Assembly (NCBI GenBank): GCA_022925895.1
Contig: JAKSYS010000580.1
Coordinates: forward strand, 1-40,821
Direction: 5' to 3'
DNA from: Fragilaria crotonensis
Lineage: Eukaryota > Bacillariophyta > Fragilariophyceae > Fragilariales > Fragilariaceae
Length of the DNA: 40,821 nt
Part shown: piece after piece, positions 10,901 to 19,954 of the stretch
Position numbering within the stretch: the first letter of the stretch is position 1
Layout of the letters: each line of letters starts with the position of its first letter
Position numbers and translations under genes: made by a program
The notes under the pieces: generated by a model
What the model saw: the letters and a program-made list of their open reading frames with translations, nothing else
The model's database searches: none
What the model was told of the DNA's origin: nothing

Positions 10901-12568
10901 AAGGAACACAAGAAAGGACGTTCCAAACTGACCAACATAAGGAGCGTACTTCTCACGGTCAAACGTGAAAAACAACGCCTGTTCGGTCAGGTCTTGATTG
11001 GGCGTCCTGTTCCCTTTCATGGTGATCAGAGCCCGCGCAGAAACAAAAGCGCACTCTAATGACAATTTACTGTTCTTGTCCTCGTCCGAAGATGCTTGCA
11101 AAACAGAATTTCTGACCATTTCTTGCTTCAACTTTTCACAGTCCACCGAGACGATGTCGTGAAGTTGACAGAGCAGAAAGTATAGGAATTCCAGTTCGTC
11201 AGCAGGAAGAACATCGTCTTCACCGCCACACGTCATCCACAAGCAATTCGCCATGGCCAAAGCGCATGTTTTTACCATGTCAATTTGAGACAAATCAGAG
11301 TTCTTGAGGACAGTTCTCACAGACTCTTTACTTGAATCAGTGGATTCGCTCCAATGCACAAAATCTGCGAGGCGCTTAAGAACTGGCTGCACAACGTTAC
11401 ACAAAGAGATCCACGACTTGAACGCCTGCTCTTTTGAACACGTAGGTTTGGTCTTGGATGACTCTACCCCCGCGGCTTGTGATCGCTGACGCAATCGTTC
11501 AACATAGGCCGTGAAAAGGCTCCGAGCAGATTCCAATTTGATGGTAGAGACATCTTCAAGTTTGTTCATTACTGCATCCCTCAGCTCTGCAGCATACGAG
11601 GCCATAGGATCGTTGTCGACAGTGGATAGCAAATAATCCCTTCGAGCTGCCGCCTTGCACGAGGAGAGTGACGAGCTGATTCCTCGATTGCTAGCGGCTG
11701 TCTGTGTATGTAGGGCTGCCTCATCGATGGAGGCATTTTCGTCCTCTATCTCGATTCGAAGCGCCAGAATTTTATACCAGAGTTCACCATCGGGATCCAG
11801 AAAAGAAATGTCACATTTCTTAAAGCACCGTCGTGCCGCTTCGGGGCTGGTTCGCAGTTTCGGGCGGAACGAGGCGACGAACTCTTTCGACGCTGGCGAG
11901 TTATCGTCCGCGAGCATCGAAAGCCAGCTCTCTGTCAGGTGCAACGAAAGCTCCGCAACGCGCTTCGAATTATCCTTACTTTCTGCAATGCGAATCAAAT
12001 TTGCGAGCGGGAAGGATGCTTCTAACGGAACTTGATGTTCAGACATCGATCGAGCCACAACCACGTCCAGTGCCTTCTTCCACATCTGGGGTTGGTTAGG
12101 TTGAAAGGACGCTGCTCGAAGAAAAAATCCCTCCGCAATGTGCAACAGCTGAGTTCGTTGTGAATTGGAGTCATTGATGGGCAATTGTAACAAAGCCAAG
12201 AGACGTTGGTCGTCAACCTCTCTGCATCGATGTTCGGCCTCCGTTAGGCCCTCTAACGAAGTTGCTGTCTGGCGATCCAGTAGCGACGCACACTTTTCGG
12301 CAACCATCCCCGCCATTGCTGATGATCCAGCCAACAATGGCTTTGGAAGAGCAATCTCTTCCAGGAGAGCCCGTCCGGCCGAGGAGCGGATCGCTGCTAC
12401 AATCGTCACAACATCATCCTGGGGGGAAGCCGCGGGTAAGATTCCTCGTTGAACGAGTTCCAGCAGAACTAGCGCCTTGAATGATGCATCGAAATCGCTG
12501 CTGCTATCGAGAATGTCTTCCTTGACCTTGCCCAAGTAAGCTTTCAGCTTTGCAGGAGGGATCGTCAT
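7904..12568 (-). CDS. TPR-repeat protein, probable Ski3/TTC37 subunit of the Ski complex
   Basis: One intronless frame of 1554 aa from ATG 12568; the frame continues to an ATG at 12646, but that part lies in the GTAC-rich spacer and the 12568 start has A at -3. The middle and C-terminal parts carry TPR helices, for example ALLGFWYEEKRDFQRALGCY, WSDLAGCYRRLGRLTAAIRAF and ALANLAFLYAGHNADKPAL. Length and repeat layout agree with Ski3/TTC37 (about 1400-1560 aa), the scaffold that links the Ski2 helicase and Ski8 to the cytoplasmic exosome for 3'-5' mRNA decay. The N-terminal third is divergent. Identification as Ski3 is inference from layout and TPR wording; coding status is firm. Another large TPR scaffold is possible. 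It is convergent with the ankyrin gene. Confidence 0.9.
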   Translation of the reverse strand: MTIPPAKLKAYLGKVKEDILDSSSDFDASFKALVLLELVQRGILPAASPQDDVVTIVAAIRSSAGRALLEEIALPKPLLAGSSAMAGMVAEKCASLLDRQTATSLEGLTEAEHRCREVDDQRLLALLQLPINDSNSQRTQLLHIAEGFFLRAASFQPNQPQMWKKALDVVVARSMSEHQVPLEASFPLANLIRIAESKDNSKRVAELSLHLTESWLSMLADDNSPASKEFVASFRPKLRTSPEAARRCFKKCDISFLDPDGELWYKILALRIEIEDENASIDEAALHTQTAASNRGISSSLSSCKAAARRDYLLSTVDNDPMASYAAELRDAVMNKLEDVSTIKLESARSLFTAYVERLRQRSQAAGVESSKTKPTCSKEQAFKSWISLCNVVQPVLKRLADFVHWSESTDSSKESVRTVLKNSDLSQIDMVKTCALAMANCLWMTCGGEDDVLPADELEFLYFLLCQLHDIVSVDCEKLKQEMVRNSVLQASSDEDKNSKLSLECAFVSARALITMKGNRTPNQDLTEQALFFTFDREKYAPYVGQFGTSFLVFLNVWSGFVHTPWSCCNVSQARAVVKMARVSLNQAVTDWGREPSALENLILDLGEADAEGGFLAGGIGQVAKKLYNTTLEQASRLSSADHVHLVRAHCLAGLSRYTLAGSPGQDFSLEFPKSVAALSEEFARMSLQEAEEINPIGPNGLYLATSGSLDSTQAFHKSLARQLVADSLLRAGASKDAEAFLEAAVQDTPQDFDSALALGAFRMRTAFFPATGQSPSSDKAAQTQLLKAAKLNPSKASPFALLGFWYEEKRDFQRALGCYSKALVQEPSHPVAGRGILRLQSYIGSTRICDSAVNTKSPMNGWAWRAIGSHKAVVDADNDAAVICFQEALRCRDIAFAENETMSLFYKQSSNTKAAFEIVEVWSDLAGCYRRLGRLTAAIRAFEAAWSISGKNLPPDVLTSWAQVQLELGLVKDSAEKFSLALEKRDKAVLPIASYGLGCALLALAQRDLRDGKASFAHQNLMKAVAVAKDALVQDDQLRSNFLCLMKLLGDMHTFAAQLPAHVFGDDINADNDPFKRTMSNLRSQISFIAVGEKYYLRGEEEANRNDEGDSQILRSAFACDAGTNILLQAQRLSVLRGEGQGTAPNLSLSETILFEDVRSAFDRSADAFKRSISLNPLFAPAWCGIGCAVIGSDPLLAQHCLVCAIQLDKALPDALANLAFLYAGHNADKPALCVMDELTQVADTPMMWICRASMLERQALLKLNDTSRALALSQAADAFRAAVQVTKEPTALLGIGLTCRASGSEDSKLESVGYMSEFLGATSSQCVGAFVLHAAMTVEMSIQTSGFNPSGWKDEVIRNALTSIEQFLVQAERTFVAPSLPSELVVESKRGEIITELIDGLSHQFNKDPEEILHPRSQNLQVQIITDPSNGKLWLALAKGLAKELSKVKGDKRRKVVLHAIESATFASERAARILFKRVTAPVGCSGVVHAQDVADAFALSFWVKNSQKELMAEMKKPLELSPANGYDLQRAIMMDPNCRLAREALSNSGS

Positions 12569-13130
12569 GTTACTATGTTGGATCGAGGTTGTCAAGATGA
12601 GTGAACACAACTGGAAGTACCAGTACCAGTACTGTACCAGGAGCATCGAGTTTTTCAGATTCTACAGTACTCAGAGTACTACAGTACTACGAGTGACGAG
12701 TACCGCCGTACAACGCACTGGAGACCTTGAAAGTACAGTGCTGGTATAGTACTACAGTACAGTATCTTAAGCGTTCCGGAAACTCCGGTATTTCCGGCTA
12801 CTACTGGTGTAGACCAGTCTCAAATGTGGAGTAATTGTATGATACTCGGAATACTCGTCCCTCCCATCGTCGCTCATCACAGATGCGCGACAGCCAATAC
12901 CCAAAGAAATTGTGAAGTACCCTAAGCTAGCTTTGCCATGTATCCTGCATCCCATAACGTTCGAGAAACGGCAACGCTTGGAACAACCGAAATCCCGAGT
13001 ACACACACTTCGTTGACAAATTTGGACTGGATCCTGGGGTGCGGAACAAAGAATATACTTTCGAAGCTCCTGTCGGAAGCTTGGTTGCCATCCAACCTTT
13101 CTCCCTAACAAGGATCATTATTCGAGATCA
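12569..13130. promoter_or_regulatory. GTAC-dense spacer upstream of the TPR gene
   Basis: From 12612 to 12770 I count about twelve GTAC tetramers, many within AGTACT, GGTACC-like or CAGTAC contexts, where fewer than one is expected by chance. The stretch lies directly upstream of the TPR gene on its minus strand and downstream of RBMX2. A small inverted repeat, CCGGAAA/TTTCCGG, lies at about 12776-12797. No TATA box could be fixed. The promoter role is inference from position only. Confidence 0.4.
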
Positions 13131-13963
13131 TCAATCCTTCTTGTGGCGCTTTCTTTTGCCGTCATCTCCATCACTGTCGAAGTCGCTTTTTGATCGTTTC
13201 TGGCGGCGCTTCTCTTCCTTCAATTGTCGCTTTTCTTCTCGTTCCTTGCGAATCTGTAATCTTTCCTCCTTTCGCTTTCTCTTGGCATCTTTGTTGTCGT
13301 CCTTCGAATTAAACTGTCGTTTTTCATCTCGCTCCTTGCGAATCTGATTTCGTTCCTCCTTTCGCTTCCTCTTGCTTTCTTTGCTGTCGCCTTTCGACGC
13401 AGGTCTGCGTTCAATCGGTTTTGCAAACAAATCTTGGCCAGCTTCGATAGAAAAATCATTGGCCATATCCTTTCCCTGATAGGCATGACCTGGATCGGTA
13501 CGTCGTTCTTCTTCCTTCTCCAAGAGTTCCTTGGGTAAGCGATACTTCTCACAATGATCGACTCTCAAGGACCTTCCCAAAACTTTCGTTCCGGCAAAGT
13601 TATCAACCGCCAAAATGCAGCTTCTTGAGTCTTCATACTTGGCAAATGCAAAACCCCTCGATTTACCAGTATCGTCATCACGAACAAGGTTAATGTCCTC
13701 AATCTGGGATCAGGGCAACGAAGAAGTGAGAAAGTTGGGAGAAAATCTCAAGATAGATATCGACATATTGTTGGCAGAAGCCGTACCTCTCCAAATTGGG
13801 AAAGGATACAAATGACGTCTCCTTCTGTGAGATTCAGGGGAAGGTTCCCCGCGTAGACCCATGCAGAATCTTCATATTTTGCGTGCCAGGATGCTGACGT
13901 TCCAACCAGTCCCTTTTCCAACTCCAGCTGATTGATCCTCTGAATCTCAGAAATGACATTCAT
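13131..13963 (-). CDS. RBMX2: RBMX2/Ist3 (Snu17) splicing factor, two exons
   Basis: Exon 1 is 13963-13787 and exon 2 is 13703-13131; the 83-nt intron begins GTACGG and ends CCCAG and falls between codons. The joined frame encodes 249 aa. It opens with the family's characteristic MNVISEIQRINQLE, followed by one RRM (residues about 35-113) with RNP2 WVYAGNLP, LTEGDVICILSQFGE and RNP1 RGFAFAKYED, then LAVDNFAGTKVLGRSLRVDH, which is diagnostic for RBMX2/Ist3. The C-terminal tail (about 135 onward) is a Lys/Arg/Glu-rich coiled-coil-like stretch with an RKRKEER unit repeated twice and a nuclear-localisation-like end. Ist3 belongs to the RES complex and contacts SF3b in the activated spliceosome. 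The start at 13963 is chosen because the family begins there. Confidence 0.93.
13704..13786 (-). other. Intron of RBMX2, 83 nt
   Basis: GT at 13786-13785 and AG at 13705-13704 on the minus strand. Removing it joins LSQFGE to IEDINLVRDDDTGKSRGF without a gap, exactly as the family requires. Confidence 0.9.
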
Positions 13964-14555
13964 TCGCCCTTCTAGAGGAGTCCTTTGCGGTGACAGCAGC
14001 AACGACCGCCCGACAACTTGAGATGAAACGCAACAAAGAACAGCAGGGAGACTGTGTATTCATGCAAGTGATTGTGTCGGAGGACGATGACGAGAAGGAC
14101 ACAGTGAGTGTGTAACACTGTCGTAGCCAGTGCAAGTACCCTACCGAGCTACCGAGGTTAAATGCTTCGACCTACGGAATAGGGTTCATGTACACGTACT
14201 TGCACTCACATGAGTGAACTCGTACATAGTATTCGGAAACTAACGCTACTGTACTGCTCCTGTGTGTTGAAGTATGCTACTCCAGTAGAAGGTACAAGTA
14301 CCGGTCTTCCGGGAGCTGTGCTAGCAGCAAGAGGAGGATTGTCTTCACACCACACTTCCTTCGACCCACCGTACAAGAAGGACTTCCATTTCATCAATCC
14401 ACGACAACTGCCATTATGGAGATAGATTCTCCCAGCAATAGCTATTCCTAAGTGCTGGCTCATGCAGCAGAGGATCATTATTTTGAAGAATTGATTCGCC
14501 TGCCATCTACCGCCTCAGTATTATTTTCTGATGACACCGAGTCCCCGAGGTTACC
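13964..14555. other. Spacer with GTAC/TAC-rich words
   Basis: This is upstream of RBMX2 and downstream of the four-RRM gene. The part from about 14140 to 14310 has several GTAC words (GTACACGTAC near 14190). I see no gene; a short frame at 14206-14478 has no features. Confidence 0.45.
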
Positions 14556-16092
14556 TTACGGGCGATTGTCGAATCGAACCTCCAACGGACGACCATCCAG
14601 ATCTACTCCATCCAACTCGTCGATTGCTCTCTCGGCATCACGAATGTTGGAAAATCGAACAGTTCCGAAGCCACGCTTGCGACCATCTGAGCTTTCAATG
14701 ACATCTGCATGTTCGACTTGACCACATTTGCGAAAATGATCCTTAAGCTCCTGCCAGGAAGTCTTGAATGACAAGTTCCCAACAAAGAGTTGACATGAGC
14801 TATTCGTATCAGGACCACGACGGTCGTCACGGCGGCGGTCGTCGTTCCGTCGGTCATCATTGTGGTGGCGATCATCGTTGTGACCACGATCCTCTCGAAT
14901 TCGGATCTCTCGACCATCCAAAACCGAATTGTCCAATTCGCGAAGAGCTCTTGAAGCACCCCTTGCATCTTGATAAACCACGACACCACATCCAATCGAC
15001 CGACCTTCGTGCCCTGTGAGAATAGTGGCGCTGTCGACGTTTCCTGTTCTCCGACAATGGTCCTCCAGGCGTTGCCAGGTGGTGTCGTAACTCAAGTTCC
15101 AAATGTAGACGGAATTGGAACTTCCTCCATCTCTGCTTCTGTCGTCGTTACTTCGCATGTCTCGTGCACCTCGTGAACCCAGGTTTCGGCTTCGGTCGTC
15201 CCATCCCCTATCATCTCGTGGTCGAACAGGGGGTGGCGGATCCTTTGTATCTTCACGCACGTAAATAGTTCGTCCCTTCAATTCCGTTTCATTTAGAGTA
15301 TCAATCGCTGTCTGCGCATCTTTCTCGTTGCCAAACTCACAGATGCCATAACCTTTGGATTTCCCGTCCGGATCAGTCATTACTTCTGCCCGGACCACGT
15401 CACCGGCCTTTCGCATGTAATCCTTGAGATCTTGCCATGCGACGTCTGCATGAAAGCGTGAGGAACAGGCATGGCATGTTCTCGTCAAAACCTTGACTCA
15501 ATTTTTGAAACGTACCCCAACTAAGATTGCCAACATAAACTCGATGCCCATCTTGTTGCGAACCGAATCTAGAGCTAGCTAGCGGTCGATCAATGGACAT
15601 GGCCGCATGGGAACCACCACCACCACCACCTTCTTCGCGATCCTCACGAAGAAAGATTTGACGCCCATCGAGTTCCGTTTCATGAAGGTCGCGGATTGCC
15701 TTGCGGGCGTCTGCGGCGTCCTCGTATTCCACAATTCCGCATCCCTTACTCCTACCTGTGGCACGATCTATCAACACATCAGCCCTCGTTACTTCTCCTG
15801 CTTGACGCATGTGATCCTTCAGAGTTTGCCATGTCGTTTCGTAGCTCAAGTTTCCACAAAAGACTCCCCGTGACACTGGTTCATCCTGAGGAGTTTTGTA
15901 TGGCTTATGTTGACGTTGCGATCGGCCGGTGTCTCGTCCGATTTTCCCTCCTCCGCGAAGGCGTAGAGTCAAATCCTGTGGAGAAGTGAGCGAGTGAGAC
16001 AACGGGCGGGGAGAGGTATTGCATGCGAAGTAGGAGTTGCAACTTACAATCTCCATGTTGAACATGAGATCGCTGTCGTCCTTGATTGTCAT
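14556..16092 (-). CDS. Four-RRM RNA-binding protein, Gbp2/Hrb1-like, with an LRLRGG motif near the N-terminus
   Basis: Three exons are proposed: 16092-16048, 15975-15516 and 15445-14556. Together they encode 464 aa. Intron 2 (70 nt, GTACGT...GCAG) is certain, since it repairs RRM2 ([19 protein letters not shown]). Intron 1 (72 nt, GTAAGT...CACAG) is a multiple of three without stops, so retained transcripts would still be translated. Four RRMs sit near residues 51-130, 160-235, 285-360 and 390-462. Each has a V/L-[YF]-x-[GW]-NLS-[YWF] RNP2 and the spacing W-Q-x-L-K-D-x-x-R-x-A/C-G, the wording of yeast Gbp2/Hrb1 shuttling SR-like proteins that check mRNA export. RRM3-RRM4 linkers are rich in RDDR/DDRR repeats. 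Residues 19-24 read LRLRGG, the same as the C-terminal tail of ubiquitin. The start could lie further upstream (ATG 16170 or another exon). Confidence 0.88.
15446..15515 (-). other. Intron 2 of the four-RRM gene, 70 nt
   Basis: GTACGT at 15515 and GCAG ending at 15446. Splicing joins TGG-G to AC-GTC and restores RRM2. Confidence 0.9.
15976..16047 (-). other. Probable intron 1 of the four-RRM gene, 72 nt
   Basis: GTAAGT at 16047 and CACAG ending at 15976. The length is a multiple of three and there is no stop, so the frame is open either way. The strong sites favour removal. Confidence 0.7.
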
Positions 16093-16760
16093 GGTCTTGT
16101 ACAGTGGTTGCATCGATCCAGCAGTATATAATCCACAGTATTGATTTGTCGTCGTTCTCAACGGCTGCAAGACGACACACTTCGCCTACCTCAAAACCAT
16201 CTGACATCGTGCCAGTATCTCTTGAACATGCAGCACGTTCGACGATTGATGCAGCGACGGTCTGGCACATAAGAAATTTAGTTGTCTTCGATCAAGTTCG
16301 AAACCGTCATTTGCCGGACCTGCAAAAGTCGTATGTAGTCTACATTCTATGCACACCGACATGTCGACATGCTATCATATTCATGATGATACGTGATCCG
16401 ACATGTAGTTAGCTACGGGGTAGTTGTACTGTGTGCTCACAGTACTCATTCCTAACTCAAAAATGTCAGTGATCCATTCGCGACATCTACTGTACTGTCC
16501 ATGGTACTGGTACATCTGAAAGACGAATTTCAACATTTTGAGAACACTATATCAGCATGAAGTAACAGGTATGATGTGTGCGTGTAATCTGTACCATCAG
16601 CAGATGAGAATCCCCAGATGAGGAGTTCACGATCGCTCGAACACATCATCACACTACTCACCGGTTCCATCAGTGTATTCTTTCGATACTTTCCGTCTTG
16701 TGGACTATCAGGTTCAGTGCAGCTCAAGAAATCCCTTTTAAGAAGCGATCACAATTGCAA
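16093..16760. other. Spacer between divergent genes
   Basis: This holds the presumed promoters and leaders of the four-RRM gene and the TCP11-like gene. A frame on the minus strand ([13 protein letters not shown], about 16206-16090) reads like coding sequence and could be an upstream exon of the four-RRM gene. GTAC words occur at about 16435-16515. No RNA gene was seen. Confidence 0.4.
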
Positions 16761-18125
16761 ATGAATGGAATGATACGCTTCGACGACAAAAATCTGACGA
16801 TATCGCAACTTGATATCGGTCTGATTCGACAAGTGCTCCTGACCGACAAATTCGATTCGCTTCACGTTTCAGACGCGCCAGCCATTACACCCTCCTTTGA
16901 AGACTTTGCATTATTCGCTTCCGGTGGCATAGAAGACAACGTCAAGCGAGCGTTTCGTGACCATTTGGTCGCACAGGATCGTGTCGAACTCATGCATGAT
17001 TTAGTGTTGAGCGTCCATCAACAATTGCGGGCTTTGGTGCCCAACCGCGAGGATTTACATGTGCTAGTCGATGATGACGCTGTTACGGCAGCTAAACAAG
17101 TCAAGGACCTTCTTCCCATCTTGATTCGTGCATCGCTGGGATTGCAATCCCTAGAATCTGATGCTCGCGCCGAAACGACAGCACAGTGGCGAGAGACAGC
17201 ACAACGCGTGCCCACTGAAGGTGTCACAACCGAATTCGTTGTCACATCGGCTCTGTATCTCATATTCAAAACTGAGCTGTGCCAAGCGGATAAACAGGAT
17301 TTTTATTTGCAACATGTTTGGGCGCCGCGTATTCACTCCGAAGGACCAGCCTACCTTCGCGACGTCATGGATAAGCAATGCAACGGTTATCCTCTAACGA
17401 AGACATGGCTGAAAGGGCTGCTAGAGAATCGCGAAGTGACTGAAGCTACCCCTGCATTCTTTCGAACTTTGACTCGAAAAGGATGGGTAGAAACAATTTT
17501 GTTTCGGAAGGACAAGGCCACAATGTTGCCTGAGGTATTCTTCTTCGACCAGGAGAACATCCAACTGATCCGTCAAGTTTGTCAGCAAGCAGTTGCTGCG
17601 TCCGCATTGGCGTTGCATGCGGGTGTGACGAAGCGTTGCGAACCAACCTCTGAACTCGGGATGCGCCGCGAAGATCTACTTTTGGTACTGGCGAATAATC
17701 GATCACCAACCTATGAACATGACATTGCTAGTGCCGTCGTTGCCTTGGCTAGGGCAGCCAATTCGTCGATTGACGAAGCATCACTGCGAAGTCGGACAGT
17801 TGCCGCGTTGCGAGGACGAGACCCCGTGATTCAGCTCTTCGATAGACGAATGCAAGATGCGTTTGTGGAGGTTTCTGTCAGAGATGGTGCGCGAATCCCT
17901 ACGAAGTTACAAACTGGTCGCCTGGGTCACGTCGGCATCCTAGCTCATGAATCACAGACCGAACTTGAGAGAGCAGCTGAGGAATCATTTTGCAACAAGG
18001 GTCTATCATTTTATGCGTCTGAATTGGCGACCTTGAGCGCACTAGCGCGGAGAATTATTGACCTCGTCTTGACAATACATCAGGACTTGATCGAGAAGTC
18101 ATTTCGAGAAGCAATGTCAGGATGA
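16761..18125 (+). CDS. TCP11-like (T-complex protein 11) family protein
   Basis: An uninterrupted frame of 454 aa starts at ATG 16761; the frame is open upstream to 16698 without another ATG, so an upstream exon is possible. The sequence is almost wholly helical. The order of conserved features fits TCP11: an amphipathic block VKRAFRDHLVAQD, a helix ending QLRALVPNRED, then a hydrophobic LLPILIRASLGLQ stretch, and later LPEVFFFDQENIQLIRQ, which resembles the LPETFxLDxxRL block of that family. TCP11 relatives are poorly understood; in mammals they affect cAMP signalling and sperm motility, and in fungi septation. A function here cannot be given. No membrane span or signal is evident. The stop is 3 bp from the stop of the gene on the other strand, so their 3' UTRs must overlap. 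Confidence 0.75.
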   Translation: MNGMIRFDDKNLTISQLDIGLIRQVLLTDKFDSLHVSDAPAITPSFEDFALFASGGIEDNVKRAFRDHLVAQDRVELMHDLVLSVHQQLRALVPNREDLHVLVDDDAVTAAKQVKDLLPILIRASLGLQSLESDARAETTAQWRETAQRVPTEGVTTEFVVTSALYLIFKTELCQADKQDFYLQHVWAPRIHSEGPAYLRDVMDKQCNGYPLTKTWLKGLLENREVTEATPAFFRTLTRKGWVETILFRKDKATMLPEVFFFDQENIQLIRQVCQQAVAASALALHAGVTKRCEPTSELGMRREDLLLVLANNRSPTYEHDIASAVVALARAANSSIDEASLRSRTVAALRGRDPVIQLFDRRMQDAFVEVSVRDGARIPTKLQTGRLGHVGILAHESQTELERAAEESFCNKGLSFYASELATLSALARRIIDLVLTIHQDLIEKSFREAMSG

Positions 18126-18128
18126 ACG

Positions 18129-18967
18129 CTACGACCTTGACTCCAAGGCAGCTATGATATTGGCAACTGCCTTCGATTTTTCTGCCGACAGTGAATTACC
18201 AGATGGCTCGTGCGCAACGGTTGAATGCCCTGGCGCACTCTCCACGTCGTGTTGATCTGGTTGTCCATAGGGGTCAATTGCGCCGGCGAATATCTGGAGC
18301 AAGTCGCGTACCCACTTCGGATCAGCCAAGTCGTTGTCGCCTTCGCCGACTACAGTGCGAAGTTTCTCATCCTTCAATGAAATCTTGATGTTATAGATGA
18401 TCGTATGCCCGAGCGTTGGACAGTTTGGATCAGTATTTGTATGAACCCAACCCAGGGCCTTTCCGCCGTTGGCATGTAGAAAGTATGCGTTCCCCTGTGT
18501 CCATTGCACTTTTGACCGACTCTCAGTTTCATCGCTTGAGCCAAGAACTCCCTTCCCAATTGACATAGCTGCTGATCCCTGTCGTGGTAAATGCATTAGC
18601 ATTAAACTGTATCATGGCGTAACATCAGATAGTATATCGTTTATCGTTGAATTACCTTGGGGAGATGAGCGACGAAAACAATGCGGTGGTTGTTACCGTA
18701 TTCGATCATGGGTTCAGCATTCAGGGGCATAGTCCACTTCCACACTGTTATGGATTCTTCTCTAGCGACAAGAGCACGATCTTGTGTCCGCATCAATGGT
18801 ACATGTTGCAGCTTTTGCCGTTTATGCGCCTGGATTGCCCTTCGAATGTCCGATGGAACCTGATCACACTCGTCACACTCACAGCCTCGACCAAAATCAA
18901 CTGATGAGAACGTCATAGACGCTAAGAAGGCATCTTGATCTGATTTCCGATTCCCTTGTTGGCTCAT
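18129..18967 (-). CDS. Unknown conserved-looking protein, two exons
   Basis: Exon 1 is 18967-18656 and exon 2 is 18578-18129, joined over a 77-nt intron (GTAATT...ACAG) between codons; the product is 253 aa. ATG 18967 was chosen because coding character begins there. Residues 29-34 contain CECDEC, a possible metal-binding pair. A mixed alpha/beta middle part follows: SITVWKWTMPLNAEPMIEYG, then IVFVAHLPK|GSAAMSIGKG across the splice junction, then VQWTQGNAYFLHANGGKALGWVH. The C-terminus is acidic and ends in a short helix. I do not recognise the family. Its stop is 3 bp from that of the convergent TCP11-like gene. Confidence 0.75.
18579..18655 (-). other. Intron, 77 nt
   Basis: GTAATT at 18655 and ACAG ending at 18579. 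It contains an in-frame stop just after the donor, so removal is required for the second half of the gene. Confidence 0.85.
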
Positions 18968-19767
18968 ATTCGTGAAGGAGAGATGATAGATTCCAAGCAA
19001 ATAGAGAACACAACCTACTTCGGCTATCGGCTGTCGGCTTTGAACAGGTTGAGAATGTTGAAGCCCTTCGACGATCGAGCATCTACTCGTACTGTACATG
19101 TAACGTTCCGACTCCGACCAAAACTTGGTACTAGTACTGTAGTACTACCACAAGTAGTATGTATGATCCTACTTGGATTTGCCGTACCCATACCGTCCGG
19201 AATCGATGTGGAGACTACTGTACCGACAGCCGGTATTCCACATGGCGCAGTCCTTGTCAGACATTTTTGAATACGGATTCGACGTACGCACTCCGTACAT
19301 ACAAGTATGCATACTTGTGCTTGGTACTCGTACCTATAGTACTAGTATTCCAAAGCAACAGGGGCGGCAAATGTGCTTTCGGGCACATGGAATTTCAACT
19401 CATCGGTACGCTGCGGTACGTACTACAGTATGTACTCAGGCGCCAGTACTACGGGCACACTGGTACCGCACCGGTCGCATTCGTTGCATGGAATCTACTG
19501 TATTTGTCTCCATCATGATTTTTGAATGTCGTTCCAACGAATTACCCTGTACAAACCCACACAATGCCCTTTTCCGTAACAGCGTATGACATACATGATC
19601 CCTTCGGACAAAAACAATAGTCAAGGATTTGTACCACATGAATATATATATGCATTCAGCCGATCTTCAAGAAAGGTATCGCGGTCACGATTCGCAAGTT
19701 ACGTGCATCAGAAGGGGGATGCGGGATGCCTAAAACCCATGCGTTTGACTTTTGACTGCCAATAATC
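18968..19767. other. GTAC-dense spacer
   Basis: No gene is supported. Between about 19085 and 19460 GTAC, AGTACT and GTATGCATAC words are frequent. It includes an 18-bp perfect palindrome at 19301-19318. The left end must hold the promoter of the two-exon gene ending at 18129. Confidence 0.45.
19301..19318. repeat. 18-bp perfect palindrome
   Basis: ACAAGTATGCATACTTGT equals its own reverse complement. It contains the GTATGCATAC core, shorter forms of which recur in other spacers (about 27238, 28190, 32163, 40339). Confidence 0.7.
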
Positions 19768-19770
19768 TTA
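19768..19770. repeat. TTA target site duplication, left
   Basis: TTA precedes the left inverted repeat and is repeated at 20734-20736. TWA trinucleotides are the usual PIF/Harbinger target. Confidence 0.75.
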
Positions 19771-19820
19771 GGGCCTGTCCATGCAAAGTTTTTTACGTCG
19801 AAGTTTCCAAGTTTCCAAGT
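19771..19820 (+). repeat. Left terminal inverted repeat, 50 bp
   Basis: Matches the reverse complement of 20684-20733 with one mismatch (G at the ACGTCG position here, A in the partner). Confidence 0.88.
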
Positions 19821-19954
19821 GCTCGAACTAATCGACTCGTGATTCAACTTGGATTTTTGGTTTAGTGGGACTGATCTTTCGTTAACCTCGAAATCCAAGT
19901 TAACGAGATTTTTTTAGGCAAGTTTACAAATCCAAGTTTCATAACCTGTTCAAC

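Noticed and set aside
16698-16760. Upstream extension of the TCP11-like protein
   Set aside because: The open frame has no ATG before 16761; an upstream exon remains possible but no splice sites could be fixed.
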